Shown here piece after piece: positions 20,401-30,640 of a DNA stretch of 64,000 bases. Where the stretch lies: NCBI GenBank assembly GCA_963920765.1, contig OY987244.1, positions 6,636,501 to 6,700,500 on the forward strand, written 5' to 3'. The position numbers and the translations under genes were made by a program. Source of the DNA: Ulota crispa (lineage: Eukaryota > Streptophyta > Bryopsida > Orthotrichales > Orthotrichaceae). Under the pieces are notes generated by a model. The model was given only the letters and a program-made list of their open reading frames with translations. It was not told the DNA's origin and did no database searches. Position 1 is the stretch's first letter, and the number at the start of each line of letters is the position of its first letter.

Positions 20401-23293
20401 ATTAGACTGTGTCTGCTGAAATACAAAGTCTGTCCGCCTTTGCTTTGCTTCAAGTTATACATACTTCAACCACCACTGTAGCATACAGGCACACACTTTG
20501 CGCAAATTGGACATATATGGGGTAATGCAACATTCAACTTTTACAGAATTAAATCGATTGGTCTAGAATGTAATCCTGATGTACTTTACAGAAAATCCAA
20601 TGTCTCACAACTAGTTCAAAAAATCTAACCTTAATGCACCCTTATTTTGGTTCTTTTTTTAAAATCAAAAAATAGTAATTGCCCTCATCACAATGCCTAC
20701 TTTGTAACACTTTGATTGGGGCGCTTGGGCATTTTGTTGGATTTTTAACACGTTTGCTGTTCTATATCTAGTGCATTCTTTATTGCTTCAACTTCACACC
20801 AAAAAGTTTCTAAAAGATTATAGAAAAGGGCACAGAGCTGAAATCCTCCCATTTAGCAGTATAGATGTGAGGTTTGTGGCAGGTGTGGGGAGAGAAAAGG
20901 GTTCTCTAAAACATAGTTGAAGGGTGTTTGGTATTCTATATCTAGTGCATTCTTTTATTGCTTCAACTTACACCAAAAAGTCCTAAAAGGTTCTAGAAAA
21001 GGGCTCAGCAGAGTTGAAATCCTCCCTCTTAGCAGTATAGTAGAGCTCCTCTAAACTAATATCCCATACACTAATATCTGGCATGTCATAACACTACCCA
21101 CCCCCTTCTCACCCCACTGTATGAACTAACAACTCCAATCCCAAACACATTAGTTTAGAGGAGTTTTATTGTATAGATGTGTGGTTTGTGGGCAGGTGTG
21201 GGGGGAGGGAAGGGTTTTCTAACACATGTTTGAAGATGGCGTTTGGTGTTATATATTTAGTGCATTCTCTATTGCTTCAACTTACACCAAAAAATTCTAA
21301 AAAAGGGCTCAACAGAGTTGAAATCCTCTCCCACTTAGCAGTACAGATGTGTGGTATTGTGGCACAGGTGTGGGGGGAGGGAATGCGCCAGTGTCGTTAC
21401 CACTGCCATTAGCCACGCTCATAGGCTTGACAATCACGTACAAGCTGGACAAGCACGGCGACCAGATCCTCAGCGTAGCAGGACCAGGCCTGGAGAAGTG
21501 CTCCGGCGCAGGCCCGTCGTGCAGCATGCAAGTGGTGGCAGCGCTGTGGGTGCAGAAGGTGAAGCGGTGGCACGACCACATCGTGTTCGTGAGCTCCTGC
21601 TCCGTATTCAAGCTCAACAAGGAAGCCAAGCTCCAATTACTGAGGAGCTGCTTTGCCGCAACGCTCTCCACGTCCACCGCGCTCGGGTCCAAGCTGCAGA
21701 TGAGCAGCGGCGTGGGCGCGCTCCTGGGCTCTTGGTCAGGTACACAGTCCGGGGAGTTTTCTTAAGCTTAACTGTCCAATATCCTACATTCTCTTGGCCC
21801 ATAACTGGTTGTCTAGAGTATTCTCCCGGCTACATTCTCTTGGGCCAGCTGGTTGTCTAGAGTATACTCCCGGCTAAGCCTATAAAAATAAGGTAAAAAT
21901 TTCATGGATACCCGTGAAGTTTGCCATATTTTCATAGATACTCCTGCTTTTTCAGAAATTTCATAAATATCCTTGGACAAAAACTTTGAGACGTTTGTTT
22001 TGTTGTCCATGTCACTTCCCTTCTCCCTTTACGTGCACACTATTCTTCTTTGTTGTGCGTTTGCACAGAGGAAGAAAGGAAGTTGGTGACATGCACAACA
22101 AAACAAACACCTGAAAATTTTGGTCCAAAGTTATTTGTGAAATTTCTGAAAAAGCAGGGGTATCTATGAAAATATGGCAAACTTTAGAGATATCCATGAA
22201 GTTTTCCCTAGAAACAAAGAACATTCTCATTTTTTTCTTCTTAAATGGTCCGTTCTTTTCCTAAACTTTTGAATCCAATTCGGCAATTCTCAAAATCAAC
22301 CGGCTAGCTCCTAACTAAATGCTGGTAATCCCCATGAAAAAGCAGAGGTATCTATGAAAATGTTGCAAACTTCAGGGGTATATATGAAATTTCCCCTCAA
22401 TCTTAAATGGTCGGTTTTTTTCCTAAACTTTTGAATCCAATTCGGGAAAATGAATTCTCAAAATCAACCGGTTAGCTCGTAACTAAATGCTGGTACTCCC
22501 CGTACATTGATCAGGTACAAACGGGCCGGAGCCCGTGGCACCAGGCATTGTCTACCTGCGCTCGTACGTCCTCTGGCACGACATCATGTTTCTGAGTGAC
22601 GAAACGCTGCGGCTCGTGGCGGAGTCCGCCAGGGAGTTCGGCACGCAACGTGACGCCACCACGGTGGTGGACGATGCCACAACAACAACAACAACAACTG
22701 CGTCGTCACGGCTGCGGTGCGTGCAAGGCTCTCTCTCTTCGTGCCTGGTGCGCGCCGTGCAAGCCTCATCCTTAGGAGCGTCGCTGCTGTACGTCTCCGG
22801 AGGCACCACGCTGGTTGCGAAGCTTTTCACTGATTGTATACCAACCTGGTTCCTCTCTGGCAGCGGGTTGCAAGGCACGCAGTCTCCCGGGGGCTTGATT
22901 GTAGAAGGCTACACCATTGCTCACTTTGCTCTGCTTTCTGGAGCTCTTGCGTGGGGCGTGTCTGGCTCCAGCACGCAAACCGAGCACACTGGTGTGCCGT
23001 TCCAGATGCGCAGGCACCATGTTTTGGGCGCTCATATGGAGTTTTTGGCGTCTGGATTGGGTGGCGAGCTTCCGTTTCGGTGTGAGCAAACTGTGTGGCG
23101 GTCGTATGTGGTTGGATTTCTGGCGCTTATGGTGACTTGTACTCCGTCGTGGATTTTGGAGCTCAAGATTGAGACGTTGCGGAAGCTGGCCACCGGGTTG
23201 CGGTTCTGGCATGAGCCTGACTTGGCTATTGCTTTGCTCGAGCGTGGTGGAGCTCAGGCTATGGCTGCTGCTGCTGAGCTTACCCTCGGCTAG
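14445..23293 (+). CDS. MED33: Mediator tail subunit MED33 (REF4 family)
   Basis: Plant-specific Mediator subunit; in Arabidopsis MED33A/B (RFR1/REF4) repress phenylpropanoid genes. Fourteen exons join in frame: 14445-14716, 14807-14917, 15949-16263, 16593-16810, 16915-17019, 17292-17383, 17592-17925, 18138-18342, 18521-18635, 18834-18995, 19207-19843, 20132-20335, 21392-21739, 22515-23293, giving 1298 residues, the family's usual length. Family landmarks in order: SWKAVMEVTKAAV, FVQRLQFLES, WLPFDIYMEAAMEGR, AESRLCMLLSILPLALG, GTMRHLIVDSC, AELEKIY, GYAPMLYAALQG, WYMQHQACISATVSIL, LPAWDIIAAVPIVMEYALTA, NGQDWPSPAANL, VAPGIVYLRSY and HVLGAHMEFLASGLGG. The ATG at 14445 is in frame and close to the conserved start. 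Exon 8 uses the AG at 18137, because the AG at 18108 breaks the frame. A run of Thr codons lies at 22674-22700. Confidence 0.94.
14914..15830. repeat. Three tandem copies in MED33 intron 2, each with a donor-like site
   Basis: Copies start near 14914, 15223 and 15522 (spacing 309 and 299 bp). Each begins with 'acaggtga' plus G/A C, that is a copy of the exon 2 / donor junction, and continues through 'catttcgatctctct', 'gcaacaaagt', 'cacccgagat', 'ttcttctcag' and 'aaaatcaactgct'. Only the first is preceded by coding sequence. The copies explain the length of intron 2 (14918-15948). Confidence 0.88.
18996..19034 (+). repeat. TAC/CTA microsatellite at the MED33 intron 10 donor
   Basis: Intron 10 begins GTAC and runs straight into about twelve ACT/CTA triplets with one interruption. 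The tract touches the donor, so length changes would alter the sequence right behind the splice site. Confidence 0.85.
20740..21391. repeat. Three tandem copies in MED33 intron 12 including the acceptor tract
   Basis: The block 'tagtgcattctttattgctt', 'acaccaaaaag', 'gagttgaaatcctcc', 'agcagtatagatgtg', 'ggtgtgggg' occurs near 20750-20910, 20928-21215 and 21240-21391. In the last copy the final part leads into the used acceptor at 21391. The first two copies have the same purine-rich 'gtgtgggg' region without becoming exon borders. The second copy is split by a MITE at 21041-21171. Confidence 0.87.
21041..21171. mobile_element. 131-bp MITE with 5-bp target duplication, MED33 intron 12
   Basis: Inverted ends GCTCCTCTAAACTAATAT and ATTAGTTTAGAGGAG lie inside direct repeats TATAG at 21036-21040 and 21172-21176. 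The neighbouring tandem copies (agcagtatagatgtg) show the site without insert, confirming the borders. The superfamily is not clear from a 5-bp duplication. A diverged copy is at 6402-6525. Confidence 0.8.
21894..22210. mobile_element. Fold-back MITE in MED33 intron 13
   Basis: Left arm 'ttcatggatacccgtgaagt', 'ccatattttcatagatact', 'gctttttcagaaatttcat' is repeated inverted as 'gaaatttctgaaaaagcagg', 'tatctatgaaaatatggc' and 'atccatgaagttttccc'. Inner arms (gtcacttcc, gtgcacac) also pair. The same family occurs at 57961-58270 in the isomerase intron, and a relic right end lies at 22338-22400. No coding capacity. Confidence 0.85.
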
Positions 23294-24084
23294 AAAGAAC
23301 TCTGGTTTGGTTTGCTTCCCTCCTCTGTACAGTCAATAAGAGTTTCCATTTTTCATTCCCAAACTGTATCATTTGCTTCTACTTTTCTTCCATTTTTCTT
23401 TGCTGCTTGTAACAACACTAGAGGTACCCTTTTTGGAGCTCTGCTTCAAAGGAGGTGTGAGTCCAAAGGAGGAAATCTTGGGAGTCATACCACTATGTAT
23501 TCAAAGATAAGTGCTATGAATTCAAGGATACTGCTATGACTTCAAGGAGACTGCTATGAATTCAAGGATAACTGTAATGAGCTTTCCAATATTGGAATGT
23601 ATTTGGTGAGAAGCTCTGTCTATTTTGGAACGAGGTGTAGAGAATGTAAATTTTCACGTGTGTTTTTCTGAAGTGTTACGTACTTTTGAATCGATGGAAT
23701 CTTTTTTCTTGTTTGAATTATGAAATATACGTCACGAATTGGCCTTTTGTAATCGAAGAAAACACATATGCAGTTGCAATATGTTGAGGGATATTATGGA
23801 ATGACATCAAATGTAACTATCAAGTGTACCTGCTGGTAAGTATTATATCGTTGTACCAAATGATGTAAGTTGTGAATTGGGTTTAGTGTGTGTAAGGTAT
23901 AAGTTAAGGTTAGTTGTGCGAGATTGTTCATTGATAAGTGACAAGATTCTCTTAATCTTTAGTATTTTGTATTCCAAAACCCATCATGGTGTTCAGGGGA
24001 GGCTTTGTAACATAGCTTTTAAAAGTTTTAAATTATTAGTTTTATATAATATATGAGATGCACGTATGCAGTCATCGACTCTTC
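23294..24084 (+). other. MED33 3' UTR and spacer
   Basis: The first 50 bp after the stop contain AATAAG (23333-23338), a possible poly(A) signal. Short imperfect repeats of 'tgctatgaattcaaggata' occur at 23510-23575. No further gene is recognised before the TTAA element at 24085. Confidence 0.5.
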
Positions 24085-24845
24085 TTAACCCCTGAACGTC
24101 TTAGAGGACGAAAATGGTCCTCGCATGATTTCACAAGCCTCTTTGAGGCAGTGGATGACCTTGCTCTAAACTACAAATGAATTATCAAGGCATTCAAGTG
24201 GTCCATGCAAGTGAAGTAGTGGCAAGGCAAGCCAAATGTTGTATAAGTGTGTGAAGAGCCTTGATTGGGTGGAACACCATATGGGGTAAGGTGGCAAGCA
24301 ATGTTGTATAGGTTGTAATTGGTCCATACCCCTTGCAAGCTTCCTTGCGTGTGCTTTGTGGAAGCGGGAGATTTGTTGGCAAGGGTTCAAGCATGTTCTA
24401 AACCCTTGTTGTGTCAACCCTCACCAATTATGCTAATTATCTTTTTTTGTGCAATAACAATTTGAAGCCCTAAACTTAACATACAAAGAAGTAGAATCTT
24501 TAGTAATTTGCAAATGTGTGCATTCACATCTAATCTCACTACTCACAAAAATCGAGATGAATCAAGGCCTTATAGAATTTTGTAAAAATCAATAAATGGC
24601 AACTACTTACCAAAAGTTAGATTTTGTCATCACATGTTGTTTGCTCAAATGTTATAATCTCCCATCTCCTATGGTCAATTATTTCCAAAATTTGCAAGCC
24701 ATTCTCTAAGTAAGTTAGGTGTTCCACTATTTTTGATGGTCACTTTTTGTGGATCATTTGATTGATTAAAATACAATGCATTAAAGGTACAGGTTTCCTA
24801 AAACCCTACTTTTGGTGAAAATGGCTTGTGCGCTTAGAAAAAAAA
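24085..24845. mobile_element. TTAA-type element, inverted relative of 55608-56386
   Basis: Left end TTAACCCCTGAACGTC, followed by the stem-like 'gaggacgaaaatggtcctc'. The interior (ggcattcaagtggtccatgc, acaccatatggggtaagg, aacccttgttgtgtcaaccc) matches 55608-56386 in reverse complement. The right end (gtgaaaatggcttgtgcgct) matches the other copy's left end, but the terminal GGGTTAA has decayed into an A-rich run. No transposase. Confidence 0.7.
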
Positions 24846-26745
24846 AATGAAAGGACATGCAAAACCCCAAATGAAACTTTAAAAGTTATGAAAATGGGTT
24901 TCAATTTTGATGTATTTTCAAAGTTTAATTTAAACATCTTGTAGGATGACACTAATCATGTGAAAGGAAACAAAGTCATAATTAACAAAAACAAGCTGCT
25001 ATGTTGTGAAAGGCTGTCCTTGTAGCATTGACTAAGTTTCCTTGTAATGTATCAATTCAAACTTCCTTAGAGTAGCTTCTCCCAATACCAAGCCTCTTCT
25101 TGTGTTGTGTATAGTACAACTAATAAAGAGCATTCAAAAAGAATCAGATGTTGTTCAATGAAGAAAGGCCACCTTTATGGAAACATAGGTTGTTGTTTCT
25201 AGAATTTATCACTAAATGCATTTTTTGTTCTCCAAGCAAGAAGCAATTATATGGCATTTTTGAAGACATTCATTGACACAAAAACAAAAGCAACTTGCGT
25301 GGACACAAATGGCAATTACTCTTAGAGTTGTGGAGCAAATTTTACAATTGGCTGTCTAGAACTCGTGGTTCTTTATGTTTGGTTCTATTGTTTTTGACTA
25401 TTTTTATGAAACCAACCATGTTAGAAATGTACAAAAAAATCAAAAAACTTACGACTTTACAAAATAAGAAGATTAAAACTTTAAGATTTTACAAAGAGAA
25501 TATCAAATTTAGTAGAACTTTCTTGCACTTTCTTATGCAGCTTCATATTCAAAAACTACACTTCACACACTAGAGGTCCAAGTTTAACAAGTTTTAGATC
25601 TAGAGCAAGACTGCTGGCCTAAAATTTAGAATTGACTATTAAGCACCAACTCCACAATAAAAGATTCTCTTTCATTCCTGCCATATTATTTGTTGCATTA
25701 GGCTATGGATGGTTCTAACAGTATTTGATAAGGGGTTATTTAAACGATAACATAGATTAACCACCACTTGTTTGCTTACCTTGATAATCACTTATGCTTG
25801 TGAATTAGTTGAATTGTTACTCCTTTTTATTTATATTGTTGATTACCCAATCTTGGATTGTACAAGGAGTGATTCTTGAAAGCATTAAAATAGATTCAGA
25901 AATTCAAACTCTCGGTACATTTATAAACAGATAACAAGTGATCCTAGTATTTTCTATTTGTTGATTGGTTTATTAATTAATACATATACAATTGTTGAAA
26001 TCAACATGTTGCAAGTATTATCAAATCATTTGGCTCTATATTAAAATTTGTGATGGCGAAAGTATGTGGAATTTTTTTTAAGATTTTACATTTTGGAAAG
26101 ATGTACCCAATGGCAAAAGTCATGGTCAATTTTTGTCCTCTAGTAAGGCAATTTGCCAAAATAGCCATCAATAAATCAAAACAACATGATCCCCTTACAC
26201 TTAAGCACCTACGGAGTATTTGCTTATTTTGAGATAGACAACTATCCCAACAAACATCCATATGATAATACAATATATTCAAAATGTAAACGCTCGAAGC
26301 ACCTTCATTTTTTACTTCAGTACGATTACTTTATGACATACTAATATGTATGGTTGGATCTTTCCAACATGTTGATAATCAAGTTCCAAACTAAGCAAAA
26401 CTATAAGAAAAAATCCCTTCAAAAATTGTGTTTTTCCATTTGACCAAGAGCCTTAAAACTTTGGGTGAAAAAATGAATGAAATTGTTTAATCACTCTCAA
26501 ACAAGCCCATATTTTGCCAAATATTGAATGAAGTATATCAAAATTAGCATAATCTATAGATAAACATGCACACATGGATGGTTTCATTCGTTTTTCCTTA
26601 CCTGCTTGCATTTTTTGAGGTGCATGACACTCATGGCCAAGCTACATCAAAACAAATTAGCATTTCAAAATAGTGTTTTGTGTTAGCGTTTACTTCTTTT
26701 GATTAAAAGTAGATACCTTAAATTTTTACAATCAATTTTATTTAG
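24846..26745. other. AT-rich spacer, nothing recognised
   Basis: Short ORFs here have low-complexity, Lys/Asn/Phe-rich translations typical of random AT-rich DNA. No RNA gene, terminal repeat pair or conserved motif was found by eye. Confidence 0.4.
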
Positions 26746-27094
26746 GGTCTTGATACTACCACCCCCCTTTTTTACATCATTGTTCAATTTTTGGTGATTT
26801 TTGGGGATAATTTTTACAAAAAAACTATAGAATTAAATTTGCATCAAACTAAGTGAATTTTTTTGGTGTTTTTCAAAATGATAAACTACAATTAAAAATT
26901 TTGATAAGAAAAGATAATAGAATATTGTCTTTTCTTATCAAAAAATTTGATTGTAATTTACCATTTTGAAAAACACCAACAAAAAATCACTTGGTTTGAT
27001 ACATATTTAACTCCAAAAAATGTTTAAAAATTGTTCCCAAAAACCATTATAATTTGAACAATGACGTAAAAGAGGGGGTGGCAGTATCAAGACC
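26746..27094. mobile_element. Fold-back element with about 170-bp arms
   Basis: Begins GGTCTTGATACTACCACCCC and ends with its complement (gggtggcagtatcaagacc). The arms pair almost throughout, meeting at 'cttttcttatcaaaa' / 'ttttgataagaaaag' around 26925. Flanks TTTATTTA and ATTTATTTA suggest an 8-9-bp target duplication. No ORF. Confidence 0.8.
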
Positions 27095-27356
27095 ATTTAT
27101 TTATCTATTTCAAACTAGTGGTTTTTGGTTTTTACAATCCGCCATCTCCAACGTCTTGGCCTTGAATGGCAAAAAATAATAATTAGTATAACAAAACATG
27201 GAACCTTGAGCAAAATGATTGTCTCTCAATTTTTCAAAAATACAATTTACTTCTTCATCCGTTCCAAACTGGCTCATTTGGCCTATGTGGCATTGGCATT
27301 GACGAATAGAGAAAGAAAAATTAGTTCCTAATTAAGGAAGGTATTGGTCAGTTTTT

Positions 27357-28961
27357 TTAGCCCCTAAAGGACCAAGCATATTTTTTCTCAAAAAACACTC
27401 AAAGCTGCCATTTCTAGTGATTTGGTCCCAAAAAAATCTTTTTAAAAAAAAACCAAATCTAACCTTAGGATCTTGTAGTGGACTCATTCAAGAACATACC
27501 ATGAAAATTTTGTGAAGTTTGACCGTACGGATCAAGAGATATGATCATCTAAAGGTAGTACATAAAGCTTTTTTACCCCTGCCCAAAATTTTCAGGTGCC
27601 TTTGACCACATGTGGTGAATATTTTTTGCACTATAGGTGTTGAAGAGATTTGTCTAACATTCTCTAAATTATGTTAGGCATATCTCTCCAAGTTTTTGTG
27701 ATCAACCAAGACATGGAACACACCCTCCATGGCCCTGCATTGCAAACATGAGCTTGAAATTCACACTACATTGAGGTTTTTAGCCAACCAAGTTTTATAA
27801 AAATATATTAAAGAATATAAAAATCCAAGCGGTGGATTGGAAGAGCTTAGCTTCATTGACAATCTCAAGAAAGAAAATTGGAAAAAAAACCAAATATCTA
27901 GTAGCTATTACAATTCAAAAGTTAATGTATTTATCAAATACAATAATGTACTTATTTGGGGAAATTACAAAATGTTTGAAAATAAGTACAATTTGGTTAA
28001 CAAATCCAATAATCTCAATAGGTTTTGCATCTTGTTGAGCTGGCATCAACGTAGTTACCTGTTGTTCGTTGCAACCCCCTTTCTCTCAGTGTTGACCAGT
28101 CGTGACCTTTGCTAGAACAAAGCAACAAATGTTTGCCAAACAATTGTACGTTGCACATTGTCAAGAAACAATTGCTTGCCCTATGCTTGCAAGTATCGCT
28201 TTGGAACTTTGGTGCGCACCAAAAAAGACATTCAATGTCTCCCATGCGTGCGAATGTTGACACCAAGCTTTCCATACGTGGAACAATGTGTTTGATCCTC
28301 AACATTGTTCTTGTCACAACTCCAAATTCTTATTTTTCTGCACAATCGGCATGTCAAACCACTACATAAGGCGTACCTGCAAGCAAAGGGCAAGCAATTG
28401 TTCCTTGGCAATGTGCAATGTACAATTATTTGGCAAACATTTGCTGCTTGGTGCTAGCAAGGGTCACAATTGGTCGGCACTAAGAGAAAGGGGTTGCAAC
28501 AAATAGCGGGCAATGGGCGTTGATGCCAACTTCAACAACAAGTTACAAAACTTGTTGAGATTGTTGGATTTGTTACCCAAATTGTAATTATTTTCAAACC
28601 ATTACCCAAGTTGTAATTTCTTTCATTTTTATTACTCATTTCGTAATTTCCCCATATTTGTTTAGTACACTATTGCTTTGGATAGATTCCATTGAGGGGC
28701 ATCCCTTCATTGGTTCCCCTTGGGAGAAGTTAACAAAAAATAACATGCCCAAGCTGCCCCTCCAACTAAAATTCACACGTTTACCCTTATAACTTTTGAA
28801 CCGTAAATTAGAATCTAGTAAAAATTATTCTCCCACATAACTCTTGCAAAACTTTACCTTTGGAGAAAAAACTATAAAATTTGATCATAAATTGTAGTAG
28901 CATGACCCTACCCAAAATTTCATTTGTCCCTCGTAGGGACAAGTAGTCCTTTAGAGGTTAA
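27357..28961. mobile_element. TTAA-type element, 1.6 kb, largest copy
   Basis: Left end TTAGCCCCTAAAGGACCAAG (TTAA mutated to TTAG); right end GTCCTTTAGAGGTTAA with TTAA at 28958-28961. The left interior (gaccacatgtggtg, gagatttgtc, gcattgcaaa) is shared with 36494-37534. Within it, 28030-28200 and 28370-28560 form an inverted repeat (gttgcaacccctttctctcagt and complement, gccaaacaattgta), which may be a separate nested fold-back. No protein resembles a transposase. Confidence 0.75.
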
Positions 28962-29332
28962 AGTCCGGCATATATTGTTAATTCTCCTCGCTCCCCCTTC
29001 CTTTTTTATATATTTGTTGAGCTATTTATCTTCAAGGGCGTAAAATCATGAATGAGCATGGTGATTGGAGGATCAAAATTATGAGGGTACAGGGAAATAT
29101 CAAACCTTTTCAGGGAAGCGGAGCTCATCAAGTGGGAGGGAAGGCCTTATCCTGAAACTTTACACTGCTTATGTGGAGTTTGGACTTGGAAAAGGCGGTC
29201 AGAAAAAGCGGTGGCATAGAAGTGGCGTTGGGCCAGTTGCCTTTCAGATATTTTCTCCTGGAGCTCCACTGAATGACTGGTTTGTCTCACTCCTGCCGCT
29301 CTAACTTACCCCCAAGCTCTGTGAATCCTTCA
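28962..29332 (+). other. Orphan GC-richer island with an unidentified ORF
   Basis: Between two elements lies a stretch whose composition resembles the genes more than the spacer. One frame is open from 29065 to 29304 (79 codons, ending PLNDWFVSLLPL). Another frame over 29110-29220 reads WEGRPYPETLHC before stopping. An acceptor-like CTTTTCAG is at 29109-29116. I recognise neither product. It may be a decayed gene fragment. Confidence 0.3.
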
Positions 29333-29925
29333 GAGCATCTCCACCGGTCCGGACTCTTCCAAAGTTTTCGATCTGTTTTTGCCGGCTCTCAAGTTCCTTG
29401 ATTTCCACCTGTGTTCTTCAAAAAGGCGGCCTTGCACTCCAACATGCAAGCTTTAATTTTTTGGCTATTTTTGTCTAAATCTTATCTCATAATTTTGATG
29501 GCGACCATTACACAGAGAAATCCACATGAAAAATTGGATGAAATTGCCATGTCCTTCCGGAGCAATATCCCAATTTGTCAAATTTTGGATGAAGGTAGCT
29601 TATATTAGCAGTTTTTGGATGAGCATCCATGTATCATACATTCATTCCAATTTTAGCTAAATTTTCCTTACCTGCCTGCGTTTTGGGGAGCGAGTCGCTC
29701 TACCCTAGCAAAAACAAAATTTAAACCCTGCCAACACGCCCCATAAATAATCAATTGACTATTCATCAAGGAAAGTAGAGGATAAAGTTCAATAAACTTA
29801 GGATTAGTAGTATCTTGAAGGGCCCTTGCTAGACACGGTAGGACAAAGTGTCTTGAGAGGGTTTTGAGAGACCTCAACACTATTCATCCACTTTGAGCAT
29901 GTTTGAGCCACCAGTGGAGATGTCC
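29333..29925. mobile_element. Harbinger-like MITE with GAGCATCTCCACC ends
   Basis: Left end GAGCATCTCCACCGGTCC, right end CCAGTGGAGATGTCC. Flanks are TCA on the left and TTA on the right, consistent with a 3-bp duplication carrying one change. It abuts a second copy at 29929. No transposase. Confidence 0.65.
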
Positions 29926-29928
29926 TTA

Positions 29929-30356
29929 GAGCATCTCCACCGATTGACTCCAAACGGCCAGAGAGTGTGGCTTTAGGCTCCGGGTCCCAGATTGGATGTT
30001 TGTTGAGGACACTTGCAAGCCAATTTTTTGAGCCGCCTTGCCAAATAGGGGTTCAAGGATAGGGAGTTGTTGTGATTTTAGTTTTCATAGCGCACTTGAC
30101 TTGAATGAAGGATAGTTCCTCCAACATAGCATTATCTCAGGCCCACATGCTTGTGTGGCAAGCAACAAACCAGTTGTTTGAATACCAAAGCTTGAGTTTG
30201 CGCCACCCAAAGCTTGCGATCACTTGGTGCGTCAATGTTGCCAAGAATTGCTAGACATCTTGAGCCTTGCCAAGGTAGTTTTGCTAGAACAAGCCCAATC
30301 AAACACGTCTGGCGCATCTACAAAATTGCCAACTAGTGGAGTGAGTGGAGATGCTC
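29929..30356. mobile_element. Second Harbinger-like MITE, adjacent
   Basis: Left end GAGCATCTCCACCGATTG follows the TTA that also borders the previous element; right end GTGGAGATGCTC. The right flank TGG does not match TTA, so the target duplication is not preserved. A further GAGATGCTCTTA end lies at 30611-30622. Confidence 0.6.
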
Positions 30357-30640
30357 TGGGGAATACTAAATCGTGAGCAAGAATTCACAAGCTGTAAGCC
30401 GTGAGCGTAATTTTTTGTTAAAATATTATATTTCACCTATAAATGTGTATATAGGACCTTAAAATTGCACATTATAAACATTCTTCTCTTGAAAAATTGT
30501 TGTTTTTTAAGTTTTTCCATTAATTTTGAGCTCAAAATTGATTCCCGCTCACAAAATCTTGGCTCACCGCTCATAGGCTCACCATTCTATGCTCAAGAAA
30601 TAGCTTACCTTGAGATGCTCTTATGTGAATTGTGTAGTTA

